Shown here in pieces: positions 40,885-49,215 of a stretch of 64,000 nt of DNA. Made by a program: the position numbers and the translations under genes. Position 1 is the first letter of the stretch. The number at the start of each line of letters is the position of its first letter. The stretch spans positions 1,902,501 through 1,966,500 of the forward strand of contig NZ_CP068985.1 in assembly GCF_019397265.1 (NCBI RefSeq), written 5' to 3'. Under the pieces are notes generated by a model, which saw nothing but the letters and a program-made list of their open reading frames with translations, did not search any database and was not told the origin of the DNA. The DNA comes from Nonomuraea coxensis DSM 45129 (GTDB lineage: Bacteria; Actinomycetota; Actinomycetes; Streptosporangiales; Streptosporangiaceae).

Positions 40885-41417
40885 CCTCGTTCAATGCAAG
40901 GCGAGGGTACGCCAACCCGAGACCTCAGCCTAAAAAGTTCAAGGCGTCGGACTGCAACAGCTTTGTGCCAGGAACGAAGGTCCTCATGAAGGACGGCACC
41001 CTCAAGGCCATCGAGGACGTCAGGATCGGTGACACCGTCATGGCAACGGATCCCGAGACTGAAACGACGTCAGCGAAAGCCGTGACGGCACTCCTTGCCA
41101 ACGAAGGCGGTAAAAATCTCGTTGAGCTGACCATCCGGACAAGCGACGGAGGCGACACGAAGACAGGCGAGGGCGACCAGGCCGCCAGCACGGTGACCGC
41201 CACCTACCAGCACCCGTTCTGGATTCCCGACCTGCGGGAATGGGTCGATGCCAGCGACCTCCGGCCAGGCATGTGGCTGCGAACCTCCGCTGGAACGCAC
41301 GTCCAGGTCACGGCCGTCAGAAAGTGGAGCGCCACCCAGCAGGTACACAACCTGACTGTCGCCGACCTGCACACGTACTATGTGCTGGCGGGGCAGACTC
41401 CGGTCCTGGCTCACAAC
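40885..41417 (+). repeat. 533-bp direct repeat, copy 2 (Hint-coding)
   Basis: Partner of 38881-39413. It ends at the HN codons just before the GIY-YIG toxin part. The homology also extends about 2 bases upstream, right against the IS3 remnant. Confidence 0.93.
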
Positions 41418-41780
41418 GCATCCTGTCCGACCTTCACCACTGGAAAGCGAATCAGCGGCCCGCTTCCCGACGCTGGACAGACCTCTCTGTACGCCCTAGT
41501 GAAACCCTCGAGCGGCGAATTGCTCAAGTGGGGAATCTCTAAGAATCCCGTCGGTCGCTACAAGAACTCAGAATACGAGGGTGGCGCTGGGATGGTAATC
41601 CTCAAGAATTACGACTCTCGACAGGATGCTCTTGACGTAGAGCGGTACATGACGGAGAGGCATCCGGGGCCGCTGAATTTTGGACCACATAGAGGCTCTG
41701 TGGCATCTACCCAGTCTTGGGAGAAGGATCTACAGCATGTCACTGGCGGTGGGTTCTTCAGGGACCGCGACGGCTGGTAG
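40885..41780 (+). CDS. Headless (orphan) toxin cassette: Hint domain plus GIY-YIG-like toxin
   Basis: There is no Rhs backbone upstream. A possible internal start lies at 40965 (GTG), giving 271 residues. The Hint domain repeats that at 38881, opening CNSFVPGTKVLMKDG and ending VLAHNA. The different C-terminus (SLYALVKPSSGELLKWGISK, NPVGRYKNSEYEGGAG, DALDVERYMTERHPGPLN) fits a GIY-YIG nuclease core with the catalytic Tyr, Arg, Glu and Asn in order. Orphan tips of this kind are stored toxins that become active after recombination with the full-length gene. An immunity gene follows. Confidence 0.8.
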
Positions 41781-41811
41781 ACGCTCTATCTACATGAACG
41801 CTGGAGGTGGC

Positions 41812-42111
41812 ATGTCATCAAGTCCGTACACTGTGGAAACGGAGAGCGGCGAGTCGTACGAAGGAATTTCGGAAGACTTGCTCTTCGAGTTGATCGGCGA
41901 GCTGAGTTACCCCGATAACTCATTCCTTACAGTCGAGTCGCGGGGATCCGGCGATCAGTGGTACGTCGTCGTGACTCTGGATTCAGATGATCGACTTGAA
42001 GTGGAGTACCGGAACCCAGAAAAAAATGAACACCGCGTTGTTCCCGGTGGAACGGCATCAAGGATCGCAAGCGATGTGACGATCTGGGTTTCCTCAGTCG
42101 TCCCCCACTGA
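41812..42111 (+). CDS. Immunity protein for the GIY-YIG-type toxin
   Basis: 99 residues from the ATG at 41812, which has a GGAGG ribosome site 5 nt upstream; an in-frame ATG at 41794 is an alternative. The protein is acidic and beta-rich (YTVETESGESYEGISEDLLF, NSFLTVESRGSGDQWYVVVT). It starts 31 bp after the toxin stop and is followed by a strong terminator. I infer the immunity role from position; the family resembles Imm1-type proteins (WYVVVTLDSDDRLEVEYRNP). Confidence 0.7.
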   Translation: MSSSPYTVETESGESYEGISEDLLFELIGELSYPDNSFLTVESRGSGDQWYVVVTLDSDDRLEVEYRNPEKNEHRVVPGGTASRIASDVTIWVSSVVPH

Positions 42112-42148
42112 GGAACTGTTGAGCTTCAGGGAATTGATGACAGACGCA

Positions 42149-42186
42149 TGAAGAGCCCCGCTGGAAGATCCTGGCGGGGCTCTTCA
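42149..42186 (+). terminator. Terminator after the GIY-YIG immunity gene
   Basis: A 13-bp perfect stem (42149-42161 with 42174-42186) with a 12-nt loop lies 37 bases after the stop codon. The loop itself is partly self-complementary. It closes the orphan cassette. The following 230 bases up to the transposase remnant hold no supported gene. Confidence 0.85.
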
Positions 42187-42415
42187 CGTGGACTGACGGC
42201 AACGCTGACGGCAGTGTCAGCGGACGACGGCTACGGCGGGTGGGTCACCAGGGTCGTCGCCGGTCGCATCGAGTGCGTTCCCAAGGGCGTCGATGGCTTG
42301 GCGTTGGAGTCGGAGCCGAACATGTAACGGCGCCGTCGGATAGTGGATCTGTCTGAATGCCTGCTTGTGAAGGGGCTTTGGAGGTGCTCAGCCGACTGGA
42401 GGAACTGAGCCCTTT

Positions 42416-43196
42416 TCATCCTGGATAGCGGCCTTCTTCGATGAACTGCAGGACGAGGATGGCCTGCACGATCGTGGTGGCGCGGTGTGGGCAGCAGCAC
42501 AGCCGGGACAGGACTTTCCGGGTCTTAAGGTGGCAACGGCGCGTTCCCCGCAGGCGCGGATACGGGCGTGGGCGCGGTTGACCGAGCGCTGATGGCGCGA
42601 CAGCGGCGGCCGCAGCCCATGGCCTCTGAACAGGGTGCAGATGCTGCCGCCCGCGCCTTGATATCCCTTGTCGGCGAAGGTCTTCACCCCTGCCGTGGTC
42701 AGCGTGTCGATGAGGCCGGTGGCACGGGCCGCGGTCAGGTCGTGCGTGGCACCGGGCAGCGCGGGCGAGGCCCAGACGAGCTGGTCGGCGGGATCGGCCA
42801 GGACCTGCACGTTGACGCCGTGACAGCGGTGTTACCGGAGTAGTACGGGCGTTCGTCGGCCAGCCGGTCGATCGGGATCAAGGTGCCGTCCAGGATGACG
42901 TAGGCCAGCAGACCGGCGCGTAAGACGGCCGCGTTGACGTCGTCGGCGAGCGTGGCGAGCAGGTCGGCTGTCTCGCGGGTGTAGCGCCAGGCGGTGCTGG
43001 TGCCGACGCCGAAGCTGGCGGCCAGGCGGGGGTAGGTGTCGGCGTTGCGCAGGTGGGCGAGTACGAGCACGGCTTGCCGAGATGGATTCAGCCGTCGCCA
43101 CCGGCAGCGGCGCTCAGCCCGTTGAGCGCGGATCAGTGCCGCCAGGCGGGTCAGGGTGTGATTGGACTGCGGGATCGCGGCACGGTAAGACAGCAA
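42416..43196 (-). pseudogene. IS5-type transposase with frameshifts
   Basis: Reading from 43196 (TTG) the frame gives LSYRAAIPQSNHTLTRLAAL, an HTH (ASFGVGTSTAWRYTRETADL) and the first catalytic aspartate in VILDGTLIPID. The frame breaks near 42830: one extra A would give YYSGKHRCHGVNVQVLADPA. It then continues with LPGATHDLTAARATGLIDTL and TFADKGYQGAGG, the second aspartate. Another break near 42525 separates the end, which in a third frame reads IVQAILVLQFIEEGRYPG. It is a decayed DDE_Tnp_4-type gene. Confidence 0.8.
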
Positions 43197-43254
43197 CGAG
43201 GCTCTCCGGTAGAGGCATCGGATCTTGGTCGACTGCTGTCTTACCGGGAGCCTC
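43183..43254. repeat. Inverted repeat at the IS5-type remnant's 5' end
   Basis: CGGTAAGACAGCA (43183-43195) is perfectly inverted at 43234-43246, and GAGGCTC (43198-43204) is inverted at 43248-43254. The outer copy, GAGGCTCCCGGTAAGACAGCA on the minus strand, looks like an IS terminal repeat. The matching far end was not found, consistent with a broken element. Confidence 0.65.
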
Positions 43255-43361
43255 TTCTCATGCCAACCCGTCCCGGTGCCGGCTTCCTGTTGACCAGCGC
43301 GATCAGGTTGGAAAAGCCTCGGTAGCACATCAAGTTGGCTGAGGATTTAGGAGGAGCAGGG

Positions 43362-43706
43362 GTGAGTTTCGATTTGGCCTTCTGGTGGCAGGATTCACCG
43401 CCTAACCGAGAGGAAGCGGCCCAGGTCTACGACAAGCTGACCGACGGGCTCGAGGGTGTCGTTGAGGAGAGTCCCGCGATCGAAGCCTTCTATCAAGCAG
43501 TGATCTCCATGTTCCCGGATTTGGCTGAGGACAATACGCACGATTCTCCATGGTCTTCCTCCATATACGTGACCCAGGAGTGCGTTATCGTCGCCATCTC
43601 TTGGTCCCGCGCGGGTGAGATTTCGTCGATCTTGCTCGAGCTTGCTGCCAAGCACGGGCTGACCGCATACGACCCACAAGATCATGTGGTTCACGAGGCC
43701 AGGTGA
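43362..43706 (+). CDS. Immunity-like orphan protein
   Basis: 114 residues from the GTG at 43362, preceded by AGGAGG 7 nt upstream. It has VSFDLAFWWQDSPPNREEAA, then AFYQAVISMFPDLAEDN and CVIVAISWSRAGEISSILLE. The compact SFDLAFW...VYDKL pattern occurs in small proteins beside polymorphic toxins. No toxin is adjacent, so it may be an orphan immunity gene protecting against tips no longer carried. Function inferred from context only. Confidence 0.6.
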   Translation: MSFDLAFWWQDSPPNREEAAQVYDKLTDGLEGVVEESPAIEAFYQAVISMFPDLAEDNTHDSPWSSSIYVTQECVIVAISWSRAGEISSILLELAAKHGLTAYDPQDHVVHEAR

Positions 43707-44226
43707 GAGTAAGCAAACCGTTCATTTGATCTCGCCAACCGATCCTGGTGCCACCAAACCCGGCGACAGCGATGCGAAATGCTTCAGATCTGTGGATCGC
43801 CGAGTTATTCCAACTTCCAAGAGAAGTTTAGAGGCGGTATGGACGGTCTATATCTGGGGTCGTGGGAATTTTCGGGGGAACGGGATGACTTTTCGTCCAC
43901 GTGTGCTCAACTGACAGTCATGAGTGAGCGCTCTGGCTGCGATTGATCGGCTGAGATCCGTACTGTGTCCCATCAGCCTCAATGACCCGCGGGGTGGCCG
44001 TCCCTCCTGATCGATTCCGACCGATGGAGGTTTGCTCCTTGGATCTGCCCTACCCTGCATCCCGTCTCGGCCTCTGTCGTCCCTGACCGCCGTCCGCGCC
44101 GCCGGTCTCGGGCAGGCCGCTGCTGTCCAGCGTGCAGACGATCGAGGATATCTACCAGGAGCAGGCAGAGACGTCCGGCCCTTTGGCGGCCGGACGGGTG
44201 GTGAGCCCGTCCGGCGGAGGCCGGTG
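43707..44226. other. 520-bp gap with repeat copy B and hairpins
   Basis: No gene is supported. Copy B of the dispersed 60-bp repeat lies at 43975-44036. From about 44050 the sequence returns to typical chromosomal composition, and a stem-loop serves the ispG gene. Short frames here on both strands lack family features. Confidence 0.6.
44172..44196 (-). terminator. Stem-loop after ispG
   Basis: A perfect 9-bp stem (44172-44180 with 44188-44196) with a 7-nt loop lies 31 bases past the ispG stop on the minus strand. A further GTCCGG copy at 44208-44213 could compete for pairing. Confidence 0.7.
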
Positions 44227-45402
44227 TCAGCCGACCGTGACGACCGGGCCCGAGGTGGCGGGGGAGTCGTCGTCGAGGTCGACTTCCACGCCCATCTCCT
44301 CGGCCAGGCGCAGTGCCTCCTCGATCAGCGTCTCCACGATCTGGGACTCGGGGACGGTCTTGATGACCTCGCCCTTGACGAAGATCTGGCCCTTGCCGTT
44401 GCCCGAGGCGACCCCGAGGTCGGCCTCGCGGGCCTCGCCGGGGCCGTTGACGACGCAGCCCATCACGGCCACCCGCAGCGGCACCTTCAGGCCCTCAAGG
44501 CCGGCCTGCACCTGCTCGGCCAGGGTGTAGACGTCGACCTGGGCGCGTCCGCAGGACGGGCAGGAGACAATCTCGAGGCCGCGCTCGCGCAGGCCCAGCG
44601 ACTCCAGGATCTGGGTGCCGACCTTGACCTCCTCGACGGGAGGGGCGGACAGCGAGACGCGGATGGTGTCGCCGATGCCCTCGGCGAGCAGGGCGCCGAA
44701 GGCGACCGCGGACTTGATCGTGCCCTGGAAGGCCGGGCCCGCCTCGGTCACGCCCAAGTGCAGCGGGTAGTCGCACCTGGCGGCGAGCAGGCGGTAGGCG
44801 TTGATCATGACGACGGGGTCGTTGTGCTTGACCGAGATCTTGATGTCGCGGAAGCCGTGCTCCTCGAACAGCGAGCACTCCCACAGGGCGGACTCGACCA
44901 GCGCCTCGGGAGTGGCCTTGCCGTACTTCTCCAGCAGGCGGGGGTCGAGGGAGCCGGCGTTGACGCCGATGCGGATGGGCACGCCGTGGTCGGCGGCGGC
45001 CCTGGCGATCTCGCCCACCTTGTCGTCGAACTTCTTGATGTTGCCCGGGTTGACCCGGACGGCGGCGCAGCCCGCCTCGATGGCGGCGAAGACGTACTTC
45101 GGCTGGAAGTGGATGTCGGCGATCACGGGGATCTGCGACTTCTTCGCGATGAGAGGCAGCGCTTCGGCGTCGTCCTGGGACGGCACCGCCACGCGCACGA
45201 TCTGGCAGCCGGACGCGGTCAGCTCGGCGATCTGCTGCAGCGTGGAGTTGACGTCGGCGGTCACCGTGGTCGTCATCGACTGCACCGAGACCGGCGCGTC
45301 GCCGCCCACGGGCACGTTGCCCACCATGATCTGGCGTGAGTGGCGGCGTTCGGCGAGCGGCTTGGGACGGACCGTCGGGATGCCGAGAGCTACGGAAGAC
45401 AT
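44227..45402 (-). CDS. ispG: 4-hydroxy-3-methylbut-2-en-1-yl diphosphate synthase
   Basis: A 391-residue iron-sulfur enzyme of the MEP isoprenoid pathway. It reductively opens methylerythritol cyclodiphosphate to HMBPP. The N-terminal TIM barrel has [17 protein letters not shown] (seen as [17 protein letters not shown]) and [10 protein letters not shown]. The [4Fe-4S] ligands are in [11 protein letters not shown] and [12 protein letters not shown]. The length is typical of actinobacteria. It lies 39 bp after dxr and is probably co-transcribed. Actinobacteria usually carry an rseP-type protease gene between the two; here it is absent. Confidence 0.96.
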   Translation of the reverse strand: MSSVALGIPTVRPKPLAERRHSRQIMVGNVPVGGDAPVSVQSMTTTVTADVNSTLQQIAELTASGCQIVRVAVPSQDDAEALPLIAKKSQIPVIADIHFQPKYVFAAIEAGCAAVRVNPGNIKKFDDKVGEIARAAADHGVPIRIGVNAGSLDPRLLEKYGKATPEALVESALWECSLFEEHGFRDIKISVKHNDPVVMINAYRLLAARCDYPLHLGVTEAGPAFQGTIKSAVAFGALLAEGIGDTIRVSLSAPPVEEVKVGTQILESLGLRERGLEIVSCPSCGRAQVDVYTLAEQVQAGLEGLKVPLRVAVMGCVVNGPGEAREADLGVASGNGKGQIFVKGEVIKTVPESQIVETLIEEALRLAEEMGVEVDLDDDSPATSGPVVTVG

Positions 45403-45441
45403 TTCAACCCTTACTGTGGCGACGGATTCAAGTTTATGTAG

Positions 45442-46644
45442 CTAGCGGGACTGCCCCGCCGTGAGCTCGGCCGCACGGGCGCGGGCCCAGGCGTCGGCCG
45501 CGAGCACCTCCTCGACGGACTCGGCCGCGGTGACCTGGTGCTCCTCGACCACCCTGGCGACCGTGTCGACGATCGCCAGGAACGGCAGCCTGCCCCCCAG
45601 GAACGCCTCCACGCACACCTCGTTGGCGGCGTTGTAGACGGCGGGCGCGGTGCCGCCCTCGGAGCCGACGTGCCTGGCCAGGGCGACCGACGGGAACGCC
45701 ACGTCGTCGAGGGGCTCGAAGGTCCAGGTGTGGGCCTCGGTCCAGTCGACGCCGCGGGCGGCGCCGGGGACGCGGTGCGGATGGCCGAGCGCGAGCGCGA
45801 TCGGCAGGCGCATGTCGGGCGGGCTGGCCTGGGCCATGGTGGAGCCGTCGACGTACTCGACCATGGAGTGGATGATCGACTGGGGGTGGACCACCACCTC
45901 GATGCGGTCGAAGCCCAGGTCGAACAGCAGGTGCGCCTCGATGACCTCCAGCCCCTTGTTGACCAGGGTGGCGGAGTTGACGGTGATGACCGGGCCCATC
46001 GACCAGGTGGGGTGGGCCAGCGCCATCTCGGGCGTGACCTCGGTCAGCTCCTCGCGCCGCCGCCCGCGGAACGGCCCGCCGCTCGCGGTGACGACGAGAC
46101 GCCGGACGCTCGCCGGGTCGTACGCGCCGGGCCCCGCCGCCCACAGGCACTGCTGGAGCGCCGAGTGCTCGGAGTCGACGGGCAGGATCTGGCCGGGCGC
46201 GGCCAGCCGCTTGACCAGCGGGCCGCCGATGATCAGGGACTCCTTGTTGGCGAGGGCGAGGGTGCGGCCCGCCTCCAGCGCGACCAGCGTGGAGGTGAGC
46301 CCGAGCGCGCCGGTGATGCCGTTGAGCACGGTGTCGCAGCGCCAGGCGGCCGCCTCGGCGACCCCCTCGGGGCCGGCCAGCACCTTGGGCCGGACGCCGT
46401 GCGCGTCCAGCGCCTCCTTGAGCGCGGGCACCGCCGCGGGGTCGGCCACCGCCACCGCCTCGACGCCGAACTCGGCCGCCTGCCGGGCGAGCAGGCCGAC
46501 CTTGGCGCCGCCGGCGGCCAGCGCCACGACCTCGAAGCGGCCTTGGGCGGCGGCTATGACGTCGAGGGTCTGCGTGCCTATGGAGCCGGTGGAGCCGAGC
46601 AGGACGACGGACCTTGCGGGGGGACGGTGGGTCTCTGCGTGCAC
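45442..46644 (-). CDS. dxr: 1-deoxy-D-xylulose 5-phosphate reductoisomerase
   Basis: A 400-residue enzyme of the MEP pathway that rearranges and reduces DXP to methylerythritol 4-phosphate using NADPH and a divalent metal. The NADPH motif is [16 protein letters not shown]. The metal and substrate region reads [13 protein letters not shown], then [14 protein letters not shown], and [19 protein letters not shown] follows. It starts [17 protein letters not shown]. It precedes ispG on the same strand, putting two steps of one pathway side by side. Confidence 0.96.
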   Translation of the reverse strand: MHAETHRPPARSVVLLGSTGSIGTQTLDVIAAAQGRFEVVALAAGGAKVGLLARQAAEFGVEAVAVADPAAVPALKEALDAHGVRPKVLAGPEGVAEAAAWRCDTVLNGITGALGLTSTLVALEAGRTLALANKESLIIGGPLVKRLAAPGQILPVDSEHSALQQCLWAAGPGAYDPASVRRLVVTASGGPFRGRRREELTEVTPEMALAHPTWSMGPVITVNSATLVNKGLEVIEAHLLFDLGFDRIEVVVHPQSIIHSMVEYVDGSTMAQASPPDMRLPIALALGHPHRVPGAARGVDWTEAHTWTFEPLDDVAFPSVALARHVGSEGGTAPAVYNAANEVCVEAFLGGRLPFLAIVDTVARVVEEHQVTAAESVEEVLAADAWARARAAELTAGQSR

Positions 46645-46840
46645 CTGTCCATTGTCCCCGGTTCGGGACGCGCACGGGCACGGGGTGCGGTACGTCCCGA
46701 AATTCGTTTACGCATGTGACGGCAGAGAACGGGCCGTATTTGTGTCGGAATATGGCTATATCGGTATGCGCATATCTTGAGAAATTCGCTTATTGCGGCG
46801 GCTACCTTCCAACCTCACGTCCGGTTTCTGGAGGTACGTA

Positions 46841-47881
46841 ATGCGTCGCAGGCTCGCTCTGCTCTCCACCCTCGCCCTCGCCTCGGGAAGCGTCGCCGCG
46901 CTGCTGCCCGCGACCACGGCCCAGGCCCAGGTCCAGGCTCAGGTCCGGCCGAGGCCCGCCCAGCACGCGGCAGCGGACTCGGCCGCCGAGCGCCGGCAGG
47001 TCGTGCGCTACTGGACGGCGACGAGGATGGAGGCCGCCGAGCCGCTGACCCCGCCCACCCCGGCCAAGGGCGCCAAACTGTCGGCCGCCGACGTGACCGC
47101 CGCGTCCGCAGGGGCCCAGCCCACGGCGGGCCCGTCCGCAGGGGGCCCGTCCACTGTGGCGCCTTCCCGGGCGGCCTCGTCGCTCCAGGCCGCGCGGAGC
47201 GGGGGCGCTCCCTGGACGGGCGGGGGCGCGGTGGTGAGGACCACCGGCCGGATCTTCTTCACCACGCAGGGCCGCAACGCCTCCTGCTCCGGCTCGGCGG
47301 TGACCAGCGCGAACAAGAGCGTGGTGATCACCGCGGGCCACTGCGTCAAGCTGAACGGCGCCTTCCACACCAACTGGGTCTTCGTCCCCGGCTACGACAA
47401 GGGCGCGCGCCCGTTCGGCACCTGGGCCGCCACCAAGCTGCTGACCACCCCGCAGTGGAACGCGAGCGAGGACGTCGATCACGACATGGCCGCCGCCGTG
47501 GTCGCCCCGCTGGACGGCAGGAGCCTGGTGGACGTCGTGGGCGGCCAGGGCGTGGCCTTCAACCAGCCGCGCCGCCGGCAGATGTACGCCTTCGGCTATC
47601 CGGCAGTGGCCCCGTACGACGGTTCGAAGCTGGTCCACTGCAGCGGCCGCGCCTTCGATGACCATCTGCTCTCCGACGACCTCGGCCTGACCTGCGACCA
47701 GACCGGCGGCGCGAGCGGCGGCCCCTGGATGCTGAACTTCGACGAGTCGACGGGGCTCGGCACTCTCAACTCGGTGAACAGCTTCAAATACGGCTTCGCC
47801 CCCAACTGGATGTTCGGCCCCTATTTCGGGAACGAGGCCCAAGCCGTCTACCAATGGGCGCAAACCACCGGCGTACTCTGA
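46841..47881 (+). CDS. Secreted trypsin-like serine protease
   Basis: 346 residues from the ATG at 46841, chosen for its GGAGG ribosome site and signal peptide (RRRLALLSTLALASGSVAAL). A Pro/Ala-rich propeptide (to about residue 125) precedes a chymotrypsin-fold domain. That domain has the catalytic His in ITAGHCVKLNG, Asp in EDVDHDMAAAVV and Ser in QTGGASGGPWML. Two Cys pairs (CSGSAV...AGHC; CSGRAF...LTCDQ) fit the usual disulfides. It is a paralogue of the next gene. Substrate unknown; extracellular protein processing is likely. Confidence 0.85.
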   Translation: MRRRLALLSTLALASGSVAALLPATTAQAQVQAQVRPRPAQHAAADSAAERRQVVRYWTATRMEAAEPLTPPTPAKGAKLSAADVTAASAGAQPTAGPSAGGPSTVAPSRAASSLQAARSGGAPWTGGGAVVRTTGRIFFTTQGRNASCSGSAVTSANKSVVITAGHCVKLNGAFHTNWVFVPGYDKGARPFGTWAATKLLTTPQWNASEDVDHDMAAAVVAPLDGRSLVDVVGGQGVAFNQPRRRQMYAFGYPAVAPYDGSKLVHCSGRAFDDHLLSDDLGLTCDQTGGASGGPWMLNFDESTGLGTLNSVNSFKYGFAPNWMFGPYFGNEAQAVYQWAQTTGVL

Positions 47882-47936
47882 GTAATTCACCGAAAGTAGT
47901 CACAACGACACGGGGAGTGCTGCACACTCGGGGGTC

Positions 47937-49076
47937 ATGACTCTGAGCACCCCCCTGCTTGCGGCGGCTCCGCTGGTGGCGGGGCTGATGGGCCCCGCAC
48001 TCATCGGCGCGGCCCCTGGCCCGCGGCAGGCAGACCCCGTCCCGGCGTCCCATCCGGCCCGGCAACCGGCCGCCGGTCCGGCAGCCGGGCGGCCGGCCGC
48101 AACGCCCGCCACGTCCGCCACCGAACCCGTGGTCGAGCACGTGGCCGCGCACACCGCGGCCGAGCAGCGGCGCGTGCTCGACTACTGGACGCCGCGGCGC
48201 ATGGCGGGGGCCCTGCCCATCGACCTGCTCGACCTGGTGACCGGCGGCGACGGCCTGCTGGGTGGGCTGACCGGCCAGGCTCCGGGGAGGCCCAGGCAAG
48301 CGGCGGCGCTGACCCTGCCCGCGCCCGCCGCCTCCAAGCTGCCCATGCCGCGCCGGCAGGCGGCGGCGGCGCCGGCGGCGCCCGCGGCCAGCACGATCGG
48401 CGCCCGCTGGGGCGCGGGCGGCGCGGTCTCCAGGACCACCGGGCGGGTGTTCATGACCCTGAACGGCGCCGACTTCGTCTGCTCGGCCAGCACCGTGAAG
48501 AGCGCCAACCAGGACGTCGTGGTCACCGCCGGCCACTGCGTCAAGGACGGCGCCGGCGAATGGGCCCAGAACTGGACGTTCGTCCCGGGCTACGGCAGCC
48601 GCGGCGAGCAGCCGTACGGCCGCTACGCCGCCCGCCGCATGTTCGTCACCGGCCCGTGGGCGCGCAAGGCCGACGACGACTACGACATCGGCATGGTCGC
48701 CCTCGCCCCCTCGGGCGGGAGGCACGCGGCCGAGGCGGTGGGCGCCCAGGAGATCGCCTTCAACGTGCCGCGCGGCGGCCAGGCGTACGGCTTCGGCTAT
48801 CCGGCGGACCCTCCCTACCGGGGCGACCACCTGGTCTACTGCGCGGGGCGGCTGCGCGACGACCCGTACAAGCAGACCCGTGACCAGGGGCTCGGCTGCG
48901 CCATGACGGCCGGCTCCAGCGGCGGCCCCTGGCTGACCGGCTTCGACCCGGCCACCGGCCGCGGCCGGATCACCTCGCTGAGCAGCTTCAAGTACACCGA
49001 CGACGCGCGCACGATGTACGGCCCGTACTTCGGGGCCGCCGCCAAGGCCCTCTACGACACCGCCCAGCGCTCCTGA
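47937..49076 (+). CDS. Second secreted trypsin-like serine protease
   Basis: A 379-residue paralogue of the protease just upstream, 55 bp apart. An N-terminal hydrophobic segment (LLAAAPLVAGLMGPALIGAA) is followed by a long Ala/Pro-rich prodomain. The catalytic residues are visible: His in VTAGHCVKDGA, Asp in DDDYDIGMVAL, Ser in AGSSGGPWLTG. Both paralogues share a V..YWT..RM motif in the propeptide (VLDYWTPRRMAGA here) and the closing FGPYFG or YGPYFG. They probably arose by tandem duplication. Confidence 0.85.
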   Translation: MTLSTPLLAAAPLVAGLMGPALIGAAPGPRQADPVPASHPARQPAAGPAAGRPAATPATSATEPVVEHVAAHTAAEQRRVLDYWTPRRMAGALPIDLLDLVTGGDGLLGGLTGQAPGRPRQAAALTLPAPAASKLPMPRRQAAAAPAAPAASTIGARWGAGGAVSRTTGRVFMTLNGADFVCSASTVKSANQDVVVTAGHCVKDGAGEWAQNWTFVPGYGSRGEQPYGRYAARRMFVTGPWARKADDDYDIGMVALAPSGGRHAAEAVGAQEIAFNVPRGGQAYGFGYPADPPYRGDHLVYCAGRLRDDPYKQTRDQGLGCAMTAGSSGGPWLTGFDPATGRGRITSLSSFKYTDDARTMYGPYFGAAAKALYDTAQRS

Positions 49077-49215
49077 GCGCTCGCGCCGGTCGCCGTCCGT
49101 CATCGGGCCATTACAGAATGGCAAGCTTTTCGCCATACCGGCCGTCATCGCCCCGTGACCCACGGGAGCATCACAGGGCCCCGCGAAGGGGGCCGACGAA
49201 CAGGAAGGGGGCCGG

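Noticed and set aside
42231..42500. Minus-strand 89-codon frame at the end of the IS5-type remnant
   Set aside because: It is a shadow of the decayed transposase end; no family match by eye.
43684..43914. 76-codon plus-strand frame after the orphan immunity gene
   Set aside because: It overlaps the stop of the better-supported gene, has no ribosome site and no recognisable pattern.
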